Positions 54,743 through 63,955 of a stretch of DNA of 64,000 bases are shown here, piece by piece (positions within the stretch are counted from its first letter, which is position 1; each line of letters begins with the position of its first letter). The position numbers and the translations under genes were made by a program. Below the pieces are notes generated by a model that did not search any database, had not been told where the DNA came from, and saw only the letters and a program-made list of their open reading frames with translations. The stretch covers positions 446,811 through 510,810 of the forward strand of contig RXJG01000005.1 in NCBI GenBank assembly GCA_003963365.1. Direction: 5' to 3'. Source of the stretch: Sphingobacteriales bacterium. GTDB lineage: Bacteria > Bacteroidota > Bacteroidia > Chitinophagales > Chitinophagaceae.

Positions 54743-54750
54743 TATATTTG
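54743..54750 (+). promoter_or_regulatory. -7 promoter box of the ppiD-like gene
   Basis: TATATTTG matches TAnnTTTG, 29 bases before the ATG at 54780. Confidence 0.5.
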
Positions 54751-54779
54751 CCCCTCATTTAAAAAAACGATTTAGTTAT

Positions 54780-56954
54780 ATGTCTATCATTCAGTCAATC
54801 CGTGATAAAGCAGCTGCTATTATATTTGGTGCTATTGCTGTGAGTTTGATCGCTTTCTTATTACAGGATGCTTTTGTGGGTCGTGGTGGCCGGGGAAGCA
54901 GTGTACTCACTTCTTTGAAGGATAAAGTGGGAAGTGTAAATGGGGAGTCAATTGAATACCAGGAATTCAGTAATAAGGTTAATTTTTACGAAGCACTTCA
55001 GCAAAAAAGCGGTCAGCAGTTGAATGAAAATTCCCGTCAGCAGATTAATGATGGTGTATGGGAAGAATTTGTTACAGCTAAAATAATGGATCCTATTTAT
55101 GAAAAGTTAGGCATTACAGTAACACAAAAAGAATTGAATGAACAACTTTTTTCGCCCAACCCCCCGCAGTTTATGCAGCAGGTGTTTACCAATCCCAATA
55201 ACGGAGAATATGATGCTGCGCAGGCAAAAGAGGTAATAAAAAATCTTAAAAAACCAAAGCGGAACGAAAACGAATCATTCAGGGCAGCCTACCTGGATAA
55301 TGCTATTAATATACAAATGGTGAATGGGGGTAAACAACGTAAATACACCGCCCTGTTAGCCGGAGCAGCGTATTATCCCAAATGGCTGGCAGATAAAGAA
55401 AATGCAGATAACAGTGCGGCGGTTAATTTCTCCTTTGTAAATATTCCGTATACTTCTATTGCTGACAGCACCATAAAAGTATCTGACGATGAAATCAACG
55501 CATACGTACAAAAACATAAAGACCAGTTTAAACAGGATAAATCGGTTGAACTTTCCTATGTTATTTTTGATGGAAAACCTACGGCTGCTGATTCATTAAA
55601 CACATATAATAATGTGGCGGCGCTTAAATCAAAATTTGCGTCAGATACCGGTGTGCAAACTTTTCTTTCGCTAAACAACTCGGTGCTTCCTTATTTGGAT
55701 GCATTTATTGCCAAATCAAAAATTCAGGTGCCAAATAAAGATTCCATTTTTAAACTGTCAAAAAATGAAGTGTTTGGCCCATACTTAGATGCAGACCCAA
55801 GGAATAATGTGGCAAATTATGTTTTAGCCAAGTTGATAGATGTTAAAACAATGCCCGATTCAGCAAAGGCAAAACATATTTTGATAGCTACCAATAACCC
55901 ACAAACAGGACAGGAACTATTGCCCGACAGTATTGCTAAGAAAAAAATTGACAGTATTGCCTTAGCCATACAAAGAGGCAGCAGCTTTGATTCTTTGGCT
56001 AAGAAATTCTCTGATGATAACAGAGGTCCGGATGGGGGATCAGCAGCTAAAGGCGGAGATCTTGGCTGGTTTACACAGGGGGCAATGGTAAAAGCTTTTA
56101 ACGACTTTTGTTTTGAAGGCACAAAAGGACAGCGCAAGGTTGTTAAAACAGAATTTGGATATCATTATATAGAGATAACTGATCAAAAAGCAATACAGCC
56201 TTTTTATAAAGTGGCGTACTATGCACAACGTATTGAGCCCAGTACAGAAACCAGTTCTAAAGCCAATGCCGATGCATCTGCTTTTGCTGCCGAAGCCGGT
56301 AAAAACGCCAAACAATTTGAGGAAAGCGCTAAAAAAAGAAACTTAACAGTACTTCCGTTATCATTAAAAGAAACCGATTACAATATCGGGAACCTGGGTA
56401 ATGGCCGCAAGCTGGTGAAATGGGCATTTGATAATGATAAAGGAGATATATCTGATATTGAAAACTTTGGCGACAAATATATTGTAGCCATCATCACTGA
56501 TAAAAAAGAAGAAGGAACACAAGATGCCAAAACGGCCCGCCCGTTAGTAGAAGGAATGCTGCGTAATTTAAAGAAGGCAGAACAGATCAGTAAACAAATT
56601 GGCAACAGCAGCGATTTAAATGCTATTGCAGCGGCCAACAAAACAACAGTACAAAAAGCAGACAGCGTAAGCTTTGCATCAGCAGCTATTCCGAATGCGG
56701 GATTTGAGCCAAAAGTTTGTGGTGCAGCATTCAATAAACAAAACTTAAATAAAGTATCTGCGCCTATAACAGGATCTGCAGGTGTGTTTGTAATTAAAGC
56801 AGAACAAGTATTTACCAAACCAAATCCGGCTATTGATTATAAAATTCAGCGCCAGCAAATGGAAGGAAACATGAAAAACATGTTAGCATACAACACTATG
56901 AATGTTTTGCGTAAGGCAGCAACTATAAAAGATAAACGAATTAAGTTCTTCTGA
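54780..56954 (+). CDS. ppiD: PpiD-like membrane-anchored peptidyl-prolyl isomerase
   Basis: A protein of 724 residues: an N-terminal membrane anchor (about 12-30), a SurA_N-type chaperone domain (about 35-260), a parvulin domain (about 355-470, AKHILIA to FGYHYIEI) and a second, degenerate parvulin-like region toward the C-terminus. It resembles PpiD, which faces the periplasm at the inner membrane and helps newly secreted proteins fold. With surA at 10403 it gives two foldases in the window. The promoter lies at the edge of the candidate origin. Confidence 0.88.
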   Translation: MSIIQSIRDKAAAIIFGAIAVSLIAFLLQDAFVGRGGRGSSVLTSLKDKVGSVNGESIEYQEFSNKVNFYEALQQKSGQQLNENSRQQINDGVWEEFVTAKIMDPIYEKLGITVTQKELNEQLFSPNPPQFMQQVFTNPNNGEYDAAQAKEVIKNLKKPKRNENESFRAAYLDNAINIQMVNGGKQRKYTALLAGAAYYPKWLADKENADNSAAVNFSFVNIPYTSIADSTIKVSDDEINAYVQKHKDQFKQDKSVELSYVIFDGKPTAADSLNTYNNVAALKSKFASDTGVQTFLSLNNSVLPYLDAFIAKSKIQVPNKDSIFKLSKNEVFGPYLDADPRNNVANYVLAKLIDVKTMPDSAKAKHILIATNNPQTGQELLPDSIAKKKIDSIALAIQRGSSFDSLAKKFSDDNRGPDGGSAAKGGDLGWFTQGAMVKAFNDFCFEGTKGQRKVVKTEFGYHYIEITDQKAIQPFYKVAYYAQRIEPSTETSSKANADASAFAAEAGKNAKQFEESAKKRNLTVLPLSLKETDYNIGNLGNGRKLVKWAFDNDKGDISDIENFGDKYIVAIITDKKEEGTQDAKTARPLVEGMLRNLKKAEQISKQIGNSSDLNAIAAANKTTVQKADSVSFASAAIPNAGFEPKVCGAAFNKQNLNKVSAPITGSAGVFVIKAEQVFTKPNPAIDYKIQRQQMEGNMKNMLAYNTMNVLRKAATIKDKRIKFF

Positions 56955-56977
56955 TAATAACACTGAAAAAAGGAAAA

Positions 56978-57002
56978 GCCGGGCCCAATGCCCGGTTTTT
57001 TA
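56978..57002 (+). terminator. Intrinsic terminator after the ppiD-like gene
   Basis: GCCGGGC and GCCCGGT pair over 7 bp with one G-U, loop of 5, followed by a run of T. Confidence 0.8.
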
Positions 57003-57091
57003 TTTATAGGAAATAAAGTTAATTGTCAGGCTATCGTAAAATCCCTAAGCGGGGCATGAAAATATACGGTGTCGTTGTCAGCATTCCACAT

Positions 57092-57118
57092 TTTGCATAT
57101 TATTGTTTGGTAATTTTG
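57092..57118 (+). promoter_or_regulatory. Promoter of the DUF2480 gene
   Basis: TTTG (57092-57095) and TAATTTTG (57111-57118) are present with a spacer of 15 bp, shorter than ideal. The ATG follows at 57141. Confidence 0.45.
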
Positions 57119-57140
57119 CGGGATAAAAAATTTTAGTGGT

Positions 57141-57647
57141 ATGAGTGATGTGATCGTAAACAAAGTAGCAGAGAGTTCCTTAATTACATTGAACCTCGAA
57201 GACTATTACCCGCAACAGGAAACAGCCCTCTTTGATATCAAAGAATATCTCTTTATGGGATTGATATTAAAAGAGAAAGACTTCAGGGCGGCATTGTTAC
57301 AGGTTGACTGGGAACAATACCGTAATAAGAATGTAGCTGTAACCTGTACAGCCGACGCTATAATACCTGTATGGGCCTATATGCTGGTTGCGGCATATCT
57401 GCAACCGGTAGCCAATGATCTTGTATTCGGTAATGAAGAACACCTGCACAAAATCCTTTTCCTGAAAAATCTCTCCAGAATTAACGCCGCTGAGTATACC
57501 GACAAACGTGTTGTTGTAAAAGGATGTGGTGATTTACCCATCACTGAAACAGCGTATGTGGAGATAACAAGAATATTAAGGCCCGTGGCCAAAAGTATTA
57601 TGTATGGTGAACCATGCAGCACGGTGCCGATATTCAAGAAGAAGTAG
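57141..57647 (+). CDS. DUF2480-family protein
   Basis: A protein of 168 residues without signal or membrane segment. It shows DUF2480 features such as LFDIKEYLFMGLILKEKDF, CTADAIIPVWAYMLV and VVVKGCGDLPI. The family is restricted largely to Bacteroidota and has no known function. The conserved Cys, Asp and Gly in KGCGD are worth noting. It is followed after 36 bp by a small membrane protein gene. Confidence 0.83.
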   Translation: MSDVIVNKVAESSLITLNLEDYYPQQETALFDIKEYLFMGLILKEKDFRAALLQVDWEQYRNKNVAVTCTADAIIPVWAYMLVAAYLQPVANDLVFGNEEHLHKILFLKNLSRINAAEYTDKRVVVKGCGDLPITETAYVEITRILRPVAKSIMYGEPCSTVPIFKKK

Positions 57648-57683
57648 CCGCCTTTAAATTTACCGGCGGCGCTGTGAAAGAAA

Positions 57684-58016
57684 ATGGATTATCGCCCCCC
57701 ATACTACCAAAACAGCTTATCCGCCGCCCAAAAACGTTTCATCAAAAGATGGGAAAAGATGCGTCAGTGGCATAAATGGAAGTATTATATACTGGAAGGG
57801 GCATTTAAAGAAGGCCTGCTGCTTTTTGTAATTGTAAAATCTCTCGAATTCATTTTTGATTTTTCCAACAGCATTAAATATTATAACAGTGCCCTGGGCG
57901 TATTGCGCCTGATGGGCAGTATTGTTTTCTGGATGGCATTAGGTGTAGCCTTTGCCTGGTGGAAACGCCAGACATACGAAGAAGAATATGAAGTATTAAA
58001 GAGAATGGATAAATAA
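57684..58016 (+). CDS. Hypothetical small membrane protein
   Basis: A 110-residue protein with an N-terminal basic/aromatic segment (KRWEKMRQWHKWKYY), two hydrophobic stretches (about 43-60 and 70-92) and an acidic C-terminal tail. I recognise no family. It probably shares the transcript of the DUF2480 gene. Confidence 0.7.
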   Translation: MDYRPPYYQNSLSAAQKRFIKRWEKMRQWHKWKYYILEGAFKEGLLLFVIVKSLEFIFDFSNSIKYYNSALGVLRLMGSIVFWMALGVAFAWWKRQTYEEEYEVLKRMDK

Positions 58017-58071
58017 TCCGGATGCCGTGTATTAGATTTTAGCAGAAGACAATTATTAAAAAAGAAGCGAT

Positions 58072-59214
58072 TTATATTTTCATGAGTTTTTCAACAGCCG
58101 CCTCAAGTGTTTCTTCTTTTTTACCAAAACAAAAACGCACCACTTTATTATCTGTACCATTTTTATAAAAAGAGGAAACAGGAATGGTGGCTATACCATA
58201 CTCCTTGGTAATTCTTACAGCGAAGTCCATTTCATTTTCATCACTGATGTTTTTGTAAGAAGCACAAATGAAATAACTACCATAACTATTGAGCATTTCA
58301 AATTTTGTTTGTTGCATCAGCCTGATAAAATAATCTCTTTTAGCCTGGTAAAAAGCAGGAATAGATAAATACGCTTCTTTGTTTTTGATGTAATCTGCCA
58401 ACGCAACCTGTGCAGGAGTAAAACAACTAAAACAATTATACTGGTGAATTTTTCTGAACTCCTTCATCAATGCTGCCGGAGCAATACAATAACCCAGTTT
58501 CCAGCCGGTACAGTGGTAGGTTTTTCCAAATGAATAACAAACAAAACTTCTTTTAAATAATGCAGGATATTTTAAAACACTTTCGTGAACAAGTCCGTCA
58601 AAAATAATATGCTCATACACTTCATCACTAATCACAAATATGTTTGTGCCACTTACAATTTCTTCTAATTGTTGCATATCCTCTTTACCAAGCACCGCCC
58701 CGGTAGGATTATGAGGGGTGTTAATGATGATGAGTTTTGTTTTAGGGTTGATATGTTGTTTTACTGATTCCCAGTCAACAGAATAATTGGGATAAGTAAG
58801 CGGAATAGTAACAGCTTTTGCCCCATTTGCTTCAATACCCGGAATATAACTATCATAAGCAGGCTCAAAAACAATTGCTTCATCTCCTGCTCTTAGAATG
58901 GTGGTTAATGCTGTATAGATAGCATACGTACCGCCGGGAGTAATCGTAATTTCAGTATCAGGATTGACGGAGTGATTATATAAACTGAAAACTTTTTCGG
59001 CCAGCGATTCTCTTACTGAAATTAAACCGGGCATGGGAGCATATTGATTAAACCCATTTTGCATAGCCCGGTTTACTAATGAAACCAATTCTTCACTCAT
59101 AGGAAAATCAGGAAAGCCCTGCCCGAGATTTATGGCTTTGTGTTCAGCGGCCAGAGCACTCATTACCGTAAAGATCGTGGTGCCAACGTTCGGCAATTTG
59201 GAATCAATCGTCAT
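58072..59214 (-). CDS. Methionine aminotransferase-type class I/II aminotransferase
   Basis: A protein of 380 residues of PLP fold type I. INLGQGFPDFP is the N-terminal substrate loop, INTPHNPTGAVL and SDEVYEHI the PLP pocket, and SFGKTYHCTGWKLGY holds the Schiff-base Lys. The last motif closely resembles YbdL-type methionine aminotransferase (kynurenine aminotransferase-like). It would transaminate methionine or aromatic amino acids. It follows another aminotransferase gene on the same strand after 24 bp. Confidence 0.9.
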   Translation of the reverse strand: MTIDSKLPNVGTTIFTVMSALAAEHKAINLGQGFPDFPMSEELVSLVNRAMQNGFNQYAPMPGLISVRESLAEKVFSLYNHSVNPDTEITITPGGTYAIYTALTTILRAGDEAIVFEPAYDSYIPGIEANGAKAVTIPLTYPNYSVDWESVKQHINPKTKLIIINTPHNPTGAVLGKEDMQQLEEIVSGTNIFVISDEVYEHIIFDGLVHESVLKYPALFKRSFVCYSFGKTYHCTGWKLGYCIAPAALMKEFRKIHQYNCFSCFTPAQVALADYIKNKEAYLSIPAFYQAKRDYFIRLMQQTKFEMLNSYGSYFICASYKNISDENEMDFAVRITKEYGIATIPVSSFYKNGTDNKVVRFCFGKKEETLEAAVEKLMKI

Positions 59215-59238
59215 GCGGTGAATTTACAGCGATAATTT

Positions 59239-60495
59239 TTATTTCAATTTCTCCAACGCTTCTTTCAATTTCCCCAGCATTTCTCCAATCTCTTCTTTTT
59301 TACAAGTACCCACACTTAAACGATACCATGGCGAATTCTTATTGCTGCCAAATGCAAAGAAGGGAACAACGGCCAGCTTGGCTTCACTTAATAAGTATGC
59401 AGAAACATCTTCCTGTGTGCTCAACGTTTTTCCATCTGCTGTTTGTTTACCTGTTAAATCAACTTTAATAGTAAGATAAATAGCACCCTGCGGGGCAACC
59501 ACATCCACCTTATACCCTTCGGCTTTTAATTGTTTAAAGCCATCGTAAATTTTTTCTAACCGATAACCTATTTCACTTTTGAAATGGGCGAGATATTTAT
59601 TTATATGGTCGGTTTGCAGTAAATATTTAGCCGTAGCTTTTTGTTCGGCCATGGGCGCCCAAGCCCCCACATGGGAAAGAATGGCTTTCATCTTATTCAT
59701 AATAATCTCCGGCCCCATTGCCCAGCCAACCCTGACACCGGTAGACGCAAACACTTTACTGATGCCATCAACAAACACCGTAATGTCTCTCATCTCCGGT
59801 CTTAATGATACGGGATTATAATGCTGTGTGCCGGAAAAGGTAAGTGTCCAGTACATCTGGTCATACATGAGGAATAATTTCTTTTCATGCTCTCCTCTCG
59901 TTTTGTTTTCTGCAATTACTGCATCACAAATTTTTTCCAGCTCCTCCTTACTAAAAGTGGTGCCGGCGGGGTTTAAAGGAGAACATAGTGCCAGCAAATT
60001 AGCCCCCCTTATTAGAGGAATTAATTCATCGGCCGTTGGCATAAAATTATTCTCTGGCCTTGTTTCCAATACTATATGTTGCCCCTCATTAAAATGCACA
60101 TAGTGATTATTGTTCCAGGAAGGAACCGCATACACTACCTTATCAGCTTTATCAACAATGGCACGGTATAAAGAATAAATCAGCGGCCGGCCACCGGAAG
60201 CAATTAAAATTTCGGAGGGTTTATAATCCAATCCTTCTCTTTCCTTAATAAAAGCGGCAACAGACTGGCGGAGTTCTAAAATACCTTCAGCAGGGGGGTA
60301 AGTGGTGTAATGATTTTTATAAGCCTCAACAATTTCGGCTTCAAACTCCTGCGGAATGGGAAAAACCGAGGAATCAAAATCACCAATGGTGAAGTTATAA
60401 ATACGTTCGCCGTTGCGGATGCGGTCTTTAATTTCATTTCCCAGTTTTACAATTTCAGAGCCAATCAATGTTTCGGCCAGGTGTGATAATTTCAT
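59239..60495 (-). CDS. PLP-dependent aminotransferase, aspartate-aminotransferase-like
   Basis: A protein of 418 residues of PLP fold type I. Landmarks are FTIGDFDSSVFPIP at the N-terminus, LLALCSPLNPAGTTFSKEE, DQMYWTLTFSG and the Schiff-base region VDGISKVFASTGVRVGW. The specific amino donor is not clear. The start at 60495 is preferred over an in-frame ATG 48 codons earlier because a -7 promoter box lies only four bases before it, and the family begins at this point (MKLSHLAETLIGSEI). Confidence 0.9.
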   Translation of the reverse strand: MKLSHLAETLIGSEIVKLGNEIKDRIRNGERIYNFTIGDFDSSVFPIPQEFEAEIVEAYKNHYTTYPPAEGILELRQSVAAFIKEREGLDYKPSEILIASGGRPLIYSLYRAIVDKADKVVYAVPSWNNNHYVHFNEGQHIVLETRPENNFMPTADELIPLIRGANLLALCSPLNPAGTTFSKEELEKICDAVIAENKTRGEHEKKLFLMYDQMYWTLTFSGTQHYNPVSLRPEMRDITVFVDGISKVFASTGVRVGWAMGPEIIMNKMKAILSHVGAWAPMAEQKATAKYLLQTDHINKYLAHFKSEIGYRLEKIYDGFKQLKAEGYKVDVVAPQGAIYLTIKVDLTGKQTADGKTLSTQEDVSAYLLSEAKLAVVPFFAFGSNKNSPWYRLSVGTCKKEEIGEMLGKLKEALEKLK

Positions 60496-60499
60496 GGCG

Positions 60500-60507
60500 C
60501 AAAAGTA
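60500..60507 (-). promoter_or_regulatory. -7 promoter box of the aminotransferase pair
   Basis: TACTTTTG on the minus strand matches TAnnTTTG with four bases to the ATG at 60495, suggesting an almost leaderless transcript. It decides the start. Confidence 0.5.
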
Positions 60508-60689
60508 ATGATAACATTTGTTAGTTTTAAGAAATAGGCACATGATTTTGGGCAAGAGTGAAATCTCTGTCAAACCAAATGAGAAGAGCTTCTTTTTGCG
60601 AAGAATAGTAAGCCGAACACTCAAAGGCGAATTACCCAAACCCCCATATTTTCATCACATTTTAAACCTTATCTTGCGGTTCAATCAAA

Positions 60690-60697
60690 TAACTTTG
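60690..60697 (+). promoter_or_regulatory. -7 promoter box of dnaN
   Basis: TAACTTTG matches TAnnTTTG, 38 bases before the dnaN ATG. Confidence 0.45.
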
Positions 60698-60735
60698 TTT
60701 ATTTGTAAAACGAACTGTCAAATTTTTTTAAGCAT

Positions 60736-61851
60736 ATGAAGTTTATTGTTTCCTCTTCGGCATTATTAAAACACCTGCAGCAGATTAATGGTGTAATTAA
60801 TGCTAACACGGTGTTGCCAATACTGGAAGATTTTTTATTTGAAATTGAAAAGAACAAACTTACTGTTGTAGCTACCGACCTGGAAACGGTAATGAAAATA
60901 CATATGGATATTGAAGCCAAAGACAGTGGCCGTGTTTGTATTCCTGCAAAAATTTTGATGGATTCGTTAAAGAATATTCCGGATCAGCCGCTCACGTTTA
61001 ATATTGATAAAAACTTTGCTGTTGAAATTACCAGTGATAATGGTAAATATAAAGTAATGGGTGAAAACCCGGATAATTTCCCCAAAGAACCGGCCACAGA
61101 CGATACTACGTCTTTCACCATTCCATCCGCTGCATTTGTAACTGCCATTAATAAAGCATTATTTGCAGTAAGTAATGATGACCTGCGTCCTGCCATGACA
61201 GGTGTATTCTTTGAGCTGGATAAAAAAGGAGTTACGTTTGTAGCTACTGATGCACACCGCCTTGTTCGCTACCGCCGCACCGATGTAAGTTGCCCTAAAG
61301 CAGATAATTTTATCGTTCCCAAAAAACCACTCAATTTATTAAAAGCGGCATTGCCTAATAATGACGACGAATTAAAGGTTTCTTATAACAGCAATCATCT
61401 TTTTGTGGAGCATAATGGTACGCAGTTAGTGTGTCGTTTAATTGATGCCAGGTTCCCCGATTATAAAGTGGTAATTCCATCTGATAATCCGTATAAGATG
61501 ACGGTAAACCGAACCGATTTCCAGGGAGCATTGCGCCGGGTGAGTGTGTTTAGTAATAAAAGCACCAACCAGGTGGCATTAAGCATCAATGGAAGCGAAT
61601 TGCAGTTAGCAGCCCAGGATGTTGATTTTAGTTTTGAAGGAAACGAACGCATGGCCTGCCAGTATGATGGTGATGATATGCAAATAGCGTTCAATGCAAA
61701 GTTTTTAATTGAAATGCTGAATGCAGCAGAAACACCCGAGGTGAATATGGAATTAAGCACCCCAACCAAGGCGGGCATTATTAAACCCACCGAACAGGAC
61801 AAGGGCGAGGACCTGCTGATGCTGGTAATGCCATTGATGCTAAATAACTAA
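60736..61851 (+). CDS. dnaN: DNA polymerase III beta subunit (sliding clamp)
   Basis: A protein of 371 residues with the three repeated clamp domains. Typical segments are MKFIVSSSALLKHLQQINGVI at its start (first 15 residues diagnostic), LPILEDFLF, TDAHRLVRYRR in domain 2 and the C-terminal VMPLMLNN that forms the hydrophobic partner pocket. The clamp keeps polymerase III on DNA. The gene is not next to dnaA here, as is common in Bacteroidota. It is followed by an intrinsic terminator. Confidence 0.97.
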   Translation: MKFIVSSSALLKHLQQINGVINANTVLPILEDFLFEIEKNKLTVVATDLETVMKIHMDIEAKDSGRVCIPAKILMDSLKNIPDQPLTFNIDKNFAVEITSDNGKYKVMGENPDNFPKEPATDDTTSFTIPSAAFVTAINKALFAVSNDDLRPAMTGVFFELDKKGVTFVATDAHRLVRYRRTDVSCPKADNFIVPKKPLNLLKAALPNNDDELKVSYNSNHLFVEHNGTQLVCRLIDARFPDYKVVIPSDNPYKMTVNRTDFQGALRRVSVFSNKSTNQVALSINGSELQLAAQDVDFSFEGNERMACQYDGDDMQIAFNAKFLIEMLNAAETPEVNMELSTPTKAGIIKPTEQDKGEDLLMLVMPLMLNN

Positions 61852-61873
61852 TCCTTTCCAATAATAAAAAAGG

Positions 61874-61910
61874 AAATGGCCCCATTTAAAAGACGAGGCC
61901 ATTTTTGTTT
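61874..61910 (+). terminator. Intrinsic terminator after dnaN
   Basis: AAATGGCC and GGCCATTT form a perfect 8-bp stem with a 15-nt loop and a following T-run. Confidence 0.75.
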
Positions 61911-61931
61911 CAACATCTAATGATATATTTG
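61904..61931 (+). promoter_or_regulatory. Promoter of the lipoprotein gene at 61950
   Basis: TTTG (61904-61907) and TATATTTG (61924-61931) with a 16-bp spacer match the Bacteroidota consensus. The -33 part overlaps the dnaN terminator tail. Confidence 0.55.
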
Positions 61932-61949
61932 ACAAATTAAAATCAACTT

Positions 61950-62576
61950 ATGCAATTACCTTGTAAGCCCCAATACCTGTTATTTGTTTTTACTATTTTC
62001 CTTTTCAGCTGTGCCACCAAATATTATCCCATTAACCCAACCCAGGTTACCTACGGAAATAAAGCGGAAAAAAGCGATGTGGATTTTTACTATCGGTATG
62101 ATGTAATGGCTGCTGCCAAAAATGGCCGTCAAATCCTGAAGGAGATCCGCAATGATATAAAAATAGTGGCGGTAAAAATTTATAATAGCAGCAACCAGCA
62201 AATTACCATTGGTGAAAATGCAAAGTTTTATGAAGGAGATAAAGAACTGCAGGTGGTACCAACAGACATACTGAAAAGAAGAATGAAACAGGGTGTAATT
62301 CCCTATCTCGGGTATTTAGCATTATCTCCGATTACGTTTTCTTATGAAAAAGATGGTGGGGCTAAAACGGTGCAAATATTTGGTGGCGCTATCGTTGGCG
62401 GAACATTGGCGGCGGCTAATATGTGGAATGCCAGCAAGGCCAATGCTAAATTGAAAAAAAACCTTGACACCTATTCTATCATTGGAAAAAATGTGCTTCC
62501 GGGAGAAACGGTTTATGGTTTAATTGCGCTGCAAAGAGTTGGATATATTCCCCTGCAATTAAAAATAGTTAAATAA
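61950..62576 (+). CDS. Hypothetical lipoprotein
   Basis: A protein of 208 residues with a lipoprotein signal (FTIFLFSCATKYY). A Gly/Ala-rich hydrophobic stretch (FGGAIVGGTLAAANM) occurs at about 148-162, and the C-terminus is beta-rich (PGETVYGLIALQ). I do not recognise the family. It is followed by a DUF2007 gene after ten bases. Confidence 0.72.
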   Translation: MQLPCKPQYLLFVFTIFLFSCATKYYPINPTQVTYGNKAEKSDVDFYYRYDVMAAAKNGRQILKEIRNDIKIVAVKIYNSSNQQITIGENAKFYEGDKELQVVPTDILKRRMKQGVIPYLGYLALSPITFSYEKDGGAKTVQIFGGAIVGGTLAAANMWNASKANAKLKKNLDTYSIIGKNVLPGETVYGLIALQRVGYIPLQLKIVK

Positions 62577-62586
62577 ACTATCCTTC

Positions 62587-62997
62587 ATGCAGTTTATTCA
62601 GATCCGGTCTTTTGATAATTATATTGAAGCCAACATGGTACTGGGGATGCTGCAGGAAAATGGAATCAACTGTCATCTTAAAGACGAAAATACAATTACA
62701 ATCGATCCGCTATTAAGTCCTGCCATTGGCGGAATGAAACTGATGGTGTATGAATCGCAGGCAGAAAGAGCCAAAGAAATATTAACAGAAGCAGAAAAAG
62801 AATATGTAAGCACCATTCCCTGTTCCAAATGCGGAGAAAAGAAATTAATCGTCAAAGAATTTATTGATAAACCAAAAAACTTTTTAGCTGCATTAAAGTC
62901 ACAACTACTCATGGGACAAACCACACCAGTAATTAAATATTATTGCTGCGAAAACTGCGGAACTGTTTACAACGAATTGCCCGCTACTTCTAATTAA
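62587..62997 (+). CDS. DUF2007-domain protein with zinc ribbon
   Basis: A 136-residue protein. Residues 1-70 match DUF2007 (IRSFDNYIEANMVLGMLQENGI, SPAIGGMKLMVYE), a domain related to the PII-like ferredoxin fold and often called putative signal transducer. Two Cys-x-x-Cys pairs (CSKCGEKK and CENCGTVY) form a zinc-ribbon-like C-terminal part. The function is unknown. Confidence 0.8.
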   Translation: MQFIQIRSFDNYIEANMVLGMLQENGINCHLKDENTITIDPLLSPAIGGMKLMVYESQAERAKEILTEAEKEYVSTIPCSKCGEKKLIVKEFIDKPKNFLAALKSQLLMGQTTPVIKYYCCENCGTVYNELPATSN

Positions 62998-63031
62998 ATC
63001 TTTCGTAACTTTTCCCGGCTAAGCGAAAGAT

Positions 63032-63853
63032 ATGTTTGAAAAGATTATTGCCCACTTTCAAAACCTCGAACAACGACCATTAGAAAGAATGGCCATACTC
63101 GTTGGCGGATTGTTGTTCTTCTGGATAATTGAAGGAGCTATTCCGTTACTGCCCATGCATTATAAAAAGAATAAACTAAAGCATGCCGCAGTAAATTTTG
63201 GTTTTACAGTAATTCATTTGATCATTCATACCATACTCGCCATATTTATTGTTAAGCTTAGCGATTGGTGTGCTGCTGCAAAATGGGGATTGGTTTACTG
63301 GTTTAATGCAGGCGTATTAATGACAGTAATCATTGCTGTGCTGGCATTAGATTTTAGCAGCTGGCTTGTTCATTTTGTAATGCATAAAAATGCTTTTCTC
63401 TGGAAGTTTCATACCGTTCATCACACGGATAATAATGTTGATGTTACTACGGGTCTTCGTCATCACCCCGGTGATAGTTTATTAAGGGGTATCTTTTTTA
63501 TCCTGCTCATCTTTGTTAGCGGCTCACCCATGTATGGAGTAATGATTTATCAAACACTGGTGGTAGTGGCAACCGCTTTTACACATGCCAATATTCGCCT
63601 GCCGGAGAAAGTAGATTATATCATCAGCTTTATATTGGTTTCGCCCAACATGCATAAGGTACATCATCACTGGAAACAACCATTTACTGACAGTAATTAC
63701 GGCGCTACTTTTTCAATATGGGATAGATTGTTCGGAACTTACAAGCACCTCGATGTAAACGACATTAAATACGGATTGGACCGCTATTACCCCAATGACG
63801 AAGATGAAAATTTTGGAAGATTGATGGCGCATCCTTTTAAAAAGAGCAAGTGA
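63032..63853 (+). CDS. Sterol desaturase / fatty acid hydroxylase family protein
   Basis: A 273-residue membrane protein with five or six hydrophobic segments. Its histidine boxes are HFVMH, HTVHHTD and HKVHHH, plus RHHPGD between, which bind the di-iron centre of the superfamily. Members hydroxylate or desaturate lipids, carotenoids or sterol-like molecules in the membrane. In Bacteroidota many act on hopanoid, carotenoid or ornithine-lipid acyl groups, but the substrate here is unknown. Confidence 0.88.
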   Translation: MFEKIIAHFQNLEQRPLERMAILVGGLLFFWIIEGAIPLLPMHYKKNKLKHAAVNFGFTVIHLIIHTILAIFIVKLSDWCAAAKWGLVYWFNAGVLMTVIIAVLALDFSSWLVHFVMHKNAFLWKFHTVHHTDNNVDVTTGLRHHPGDSLLRGIFFILLIFVSGSPMYGVMIYQTLVVVATAFTHANIRLPEKVDYIISFILVSPNMHKVHHHWKQPFTDSNYGATFSIWDRLFGTYKHLDVNDIKYGLDRYYPNDEDENFGRLMAHPFKKSK

Positions 63854-63955
63854 TTCTTAACAAAAGATAGTATTTTTATATGGTGCTGAATGATTAACCC
63901 ATTCATTCTTTTTTAAAAGTCTACAGTTATTATAAGAGAATAAGAATACAGGCTT

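Larger units (their letters stand above)
54195..54779. other. Candidate replication origin (oriC): gene-free region with DnaA-box-like cluster
   Basis: This 585-bp stretch lies between divergent nadA and the ppiD-like gene and has no convincing gene. TTTTCCACA (54554-54562 and 54724-54732) matches the relaxed DnaA box TTWTNCACA. Near matches with one change are at 54312 (TTATGCACT), 54574 (GTTTCCACA), 54648 (TCTTCCACA) and 54712 (TTATCCACT), all in one orientation. Repeated CCGG-centred motifs include the 14-bp palindrome AAAAACCGGTTTTT (54601-54614). AT-rich segments flank the boxes. Nearby dnaN and parS-like sites fit an origin region; the call remains a hypothesis. Confidence 0.45.
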
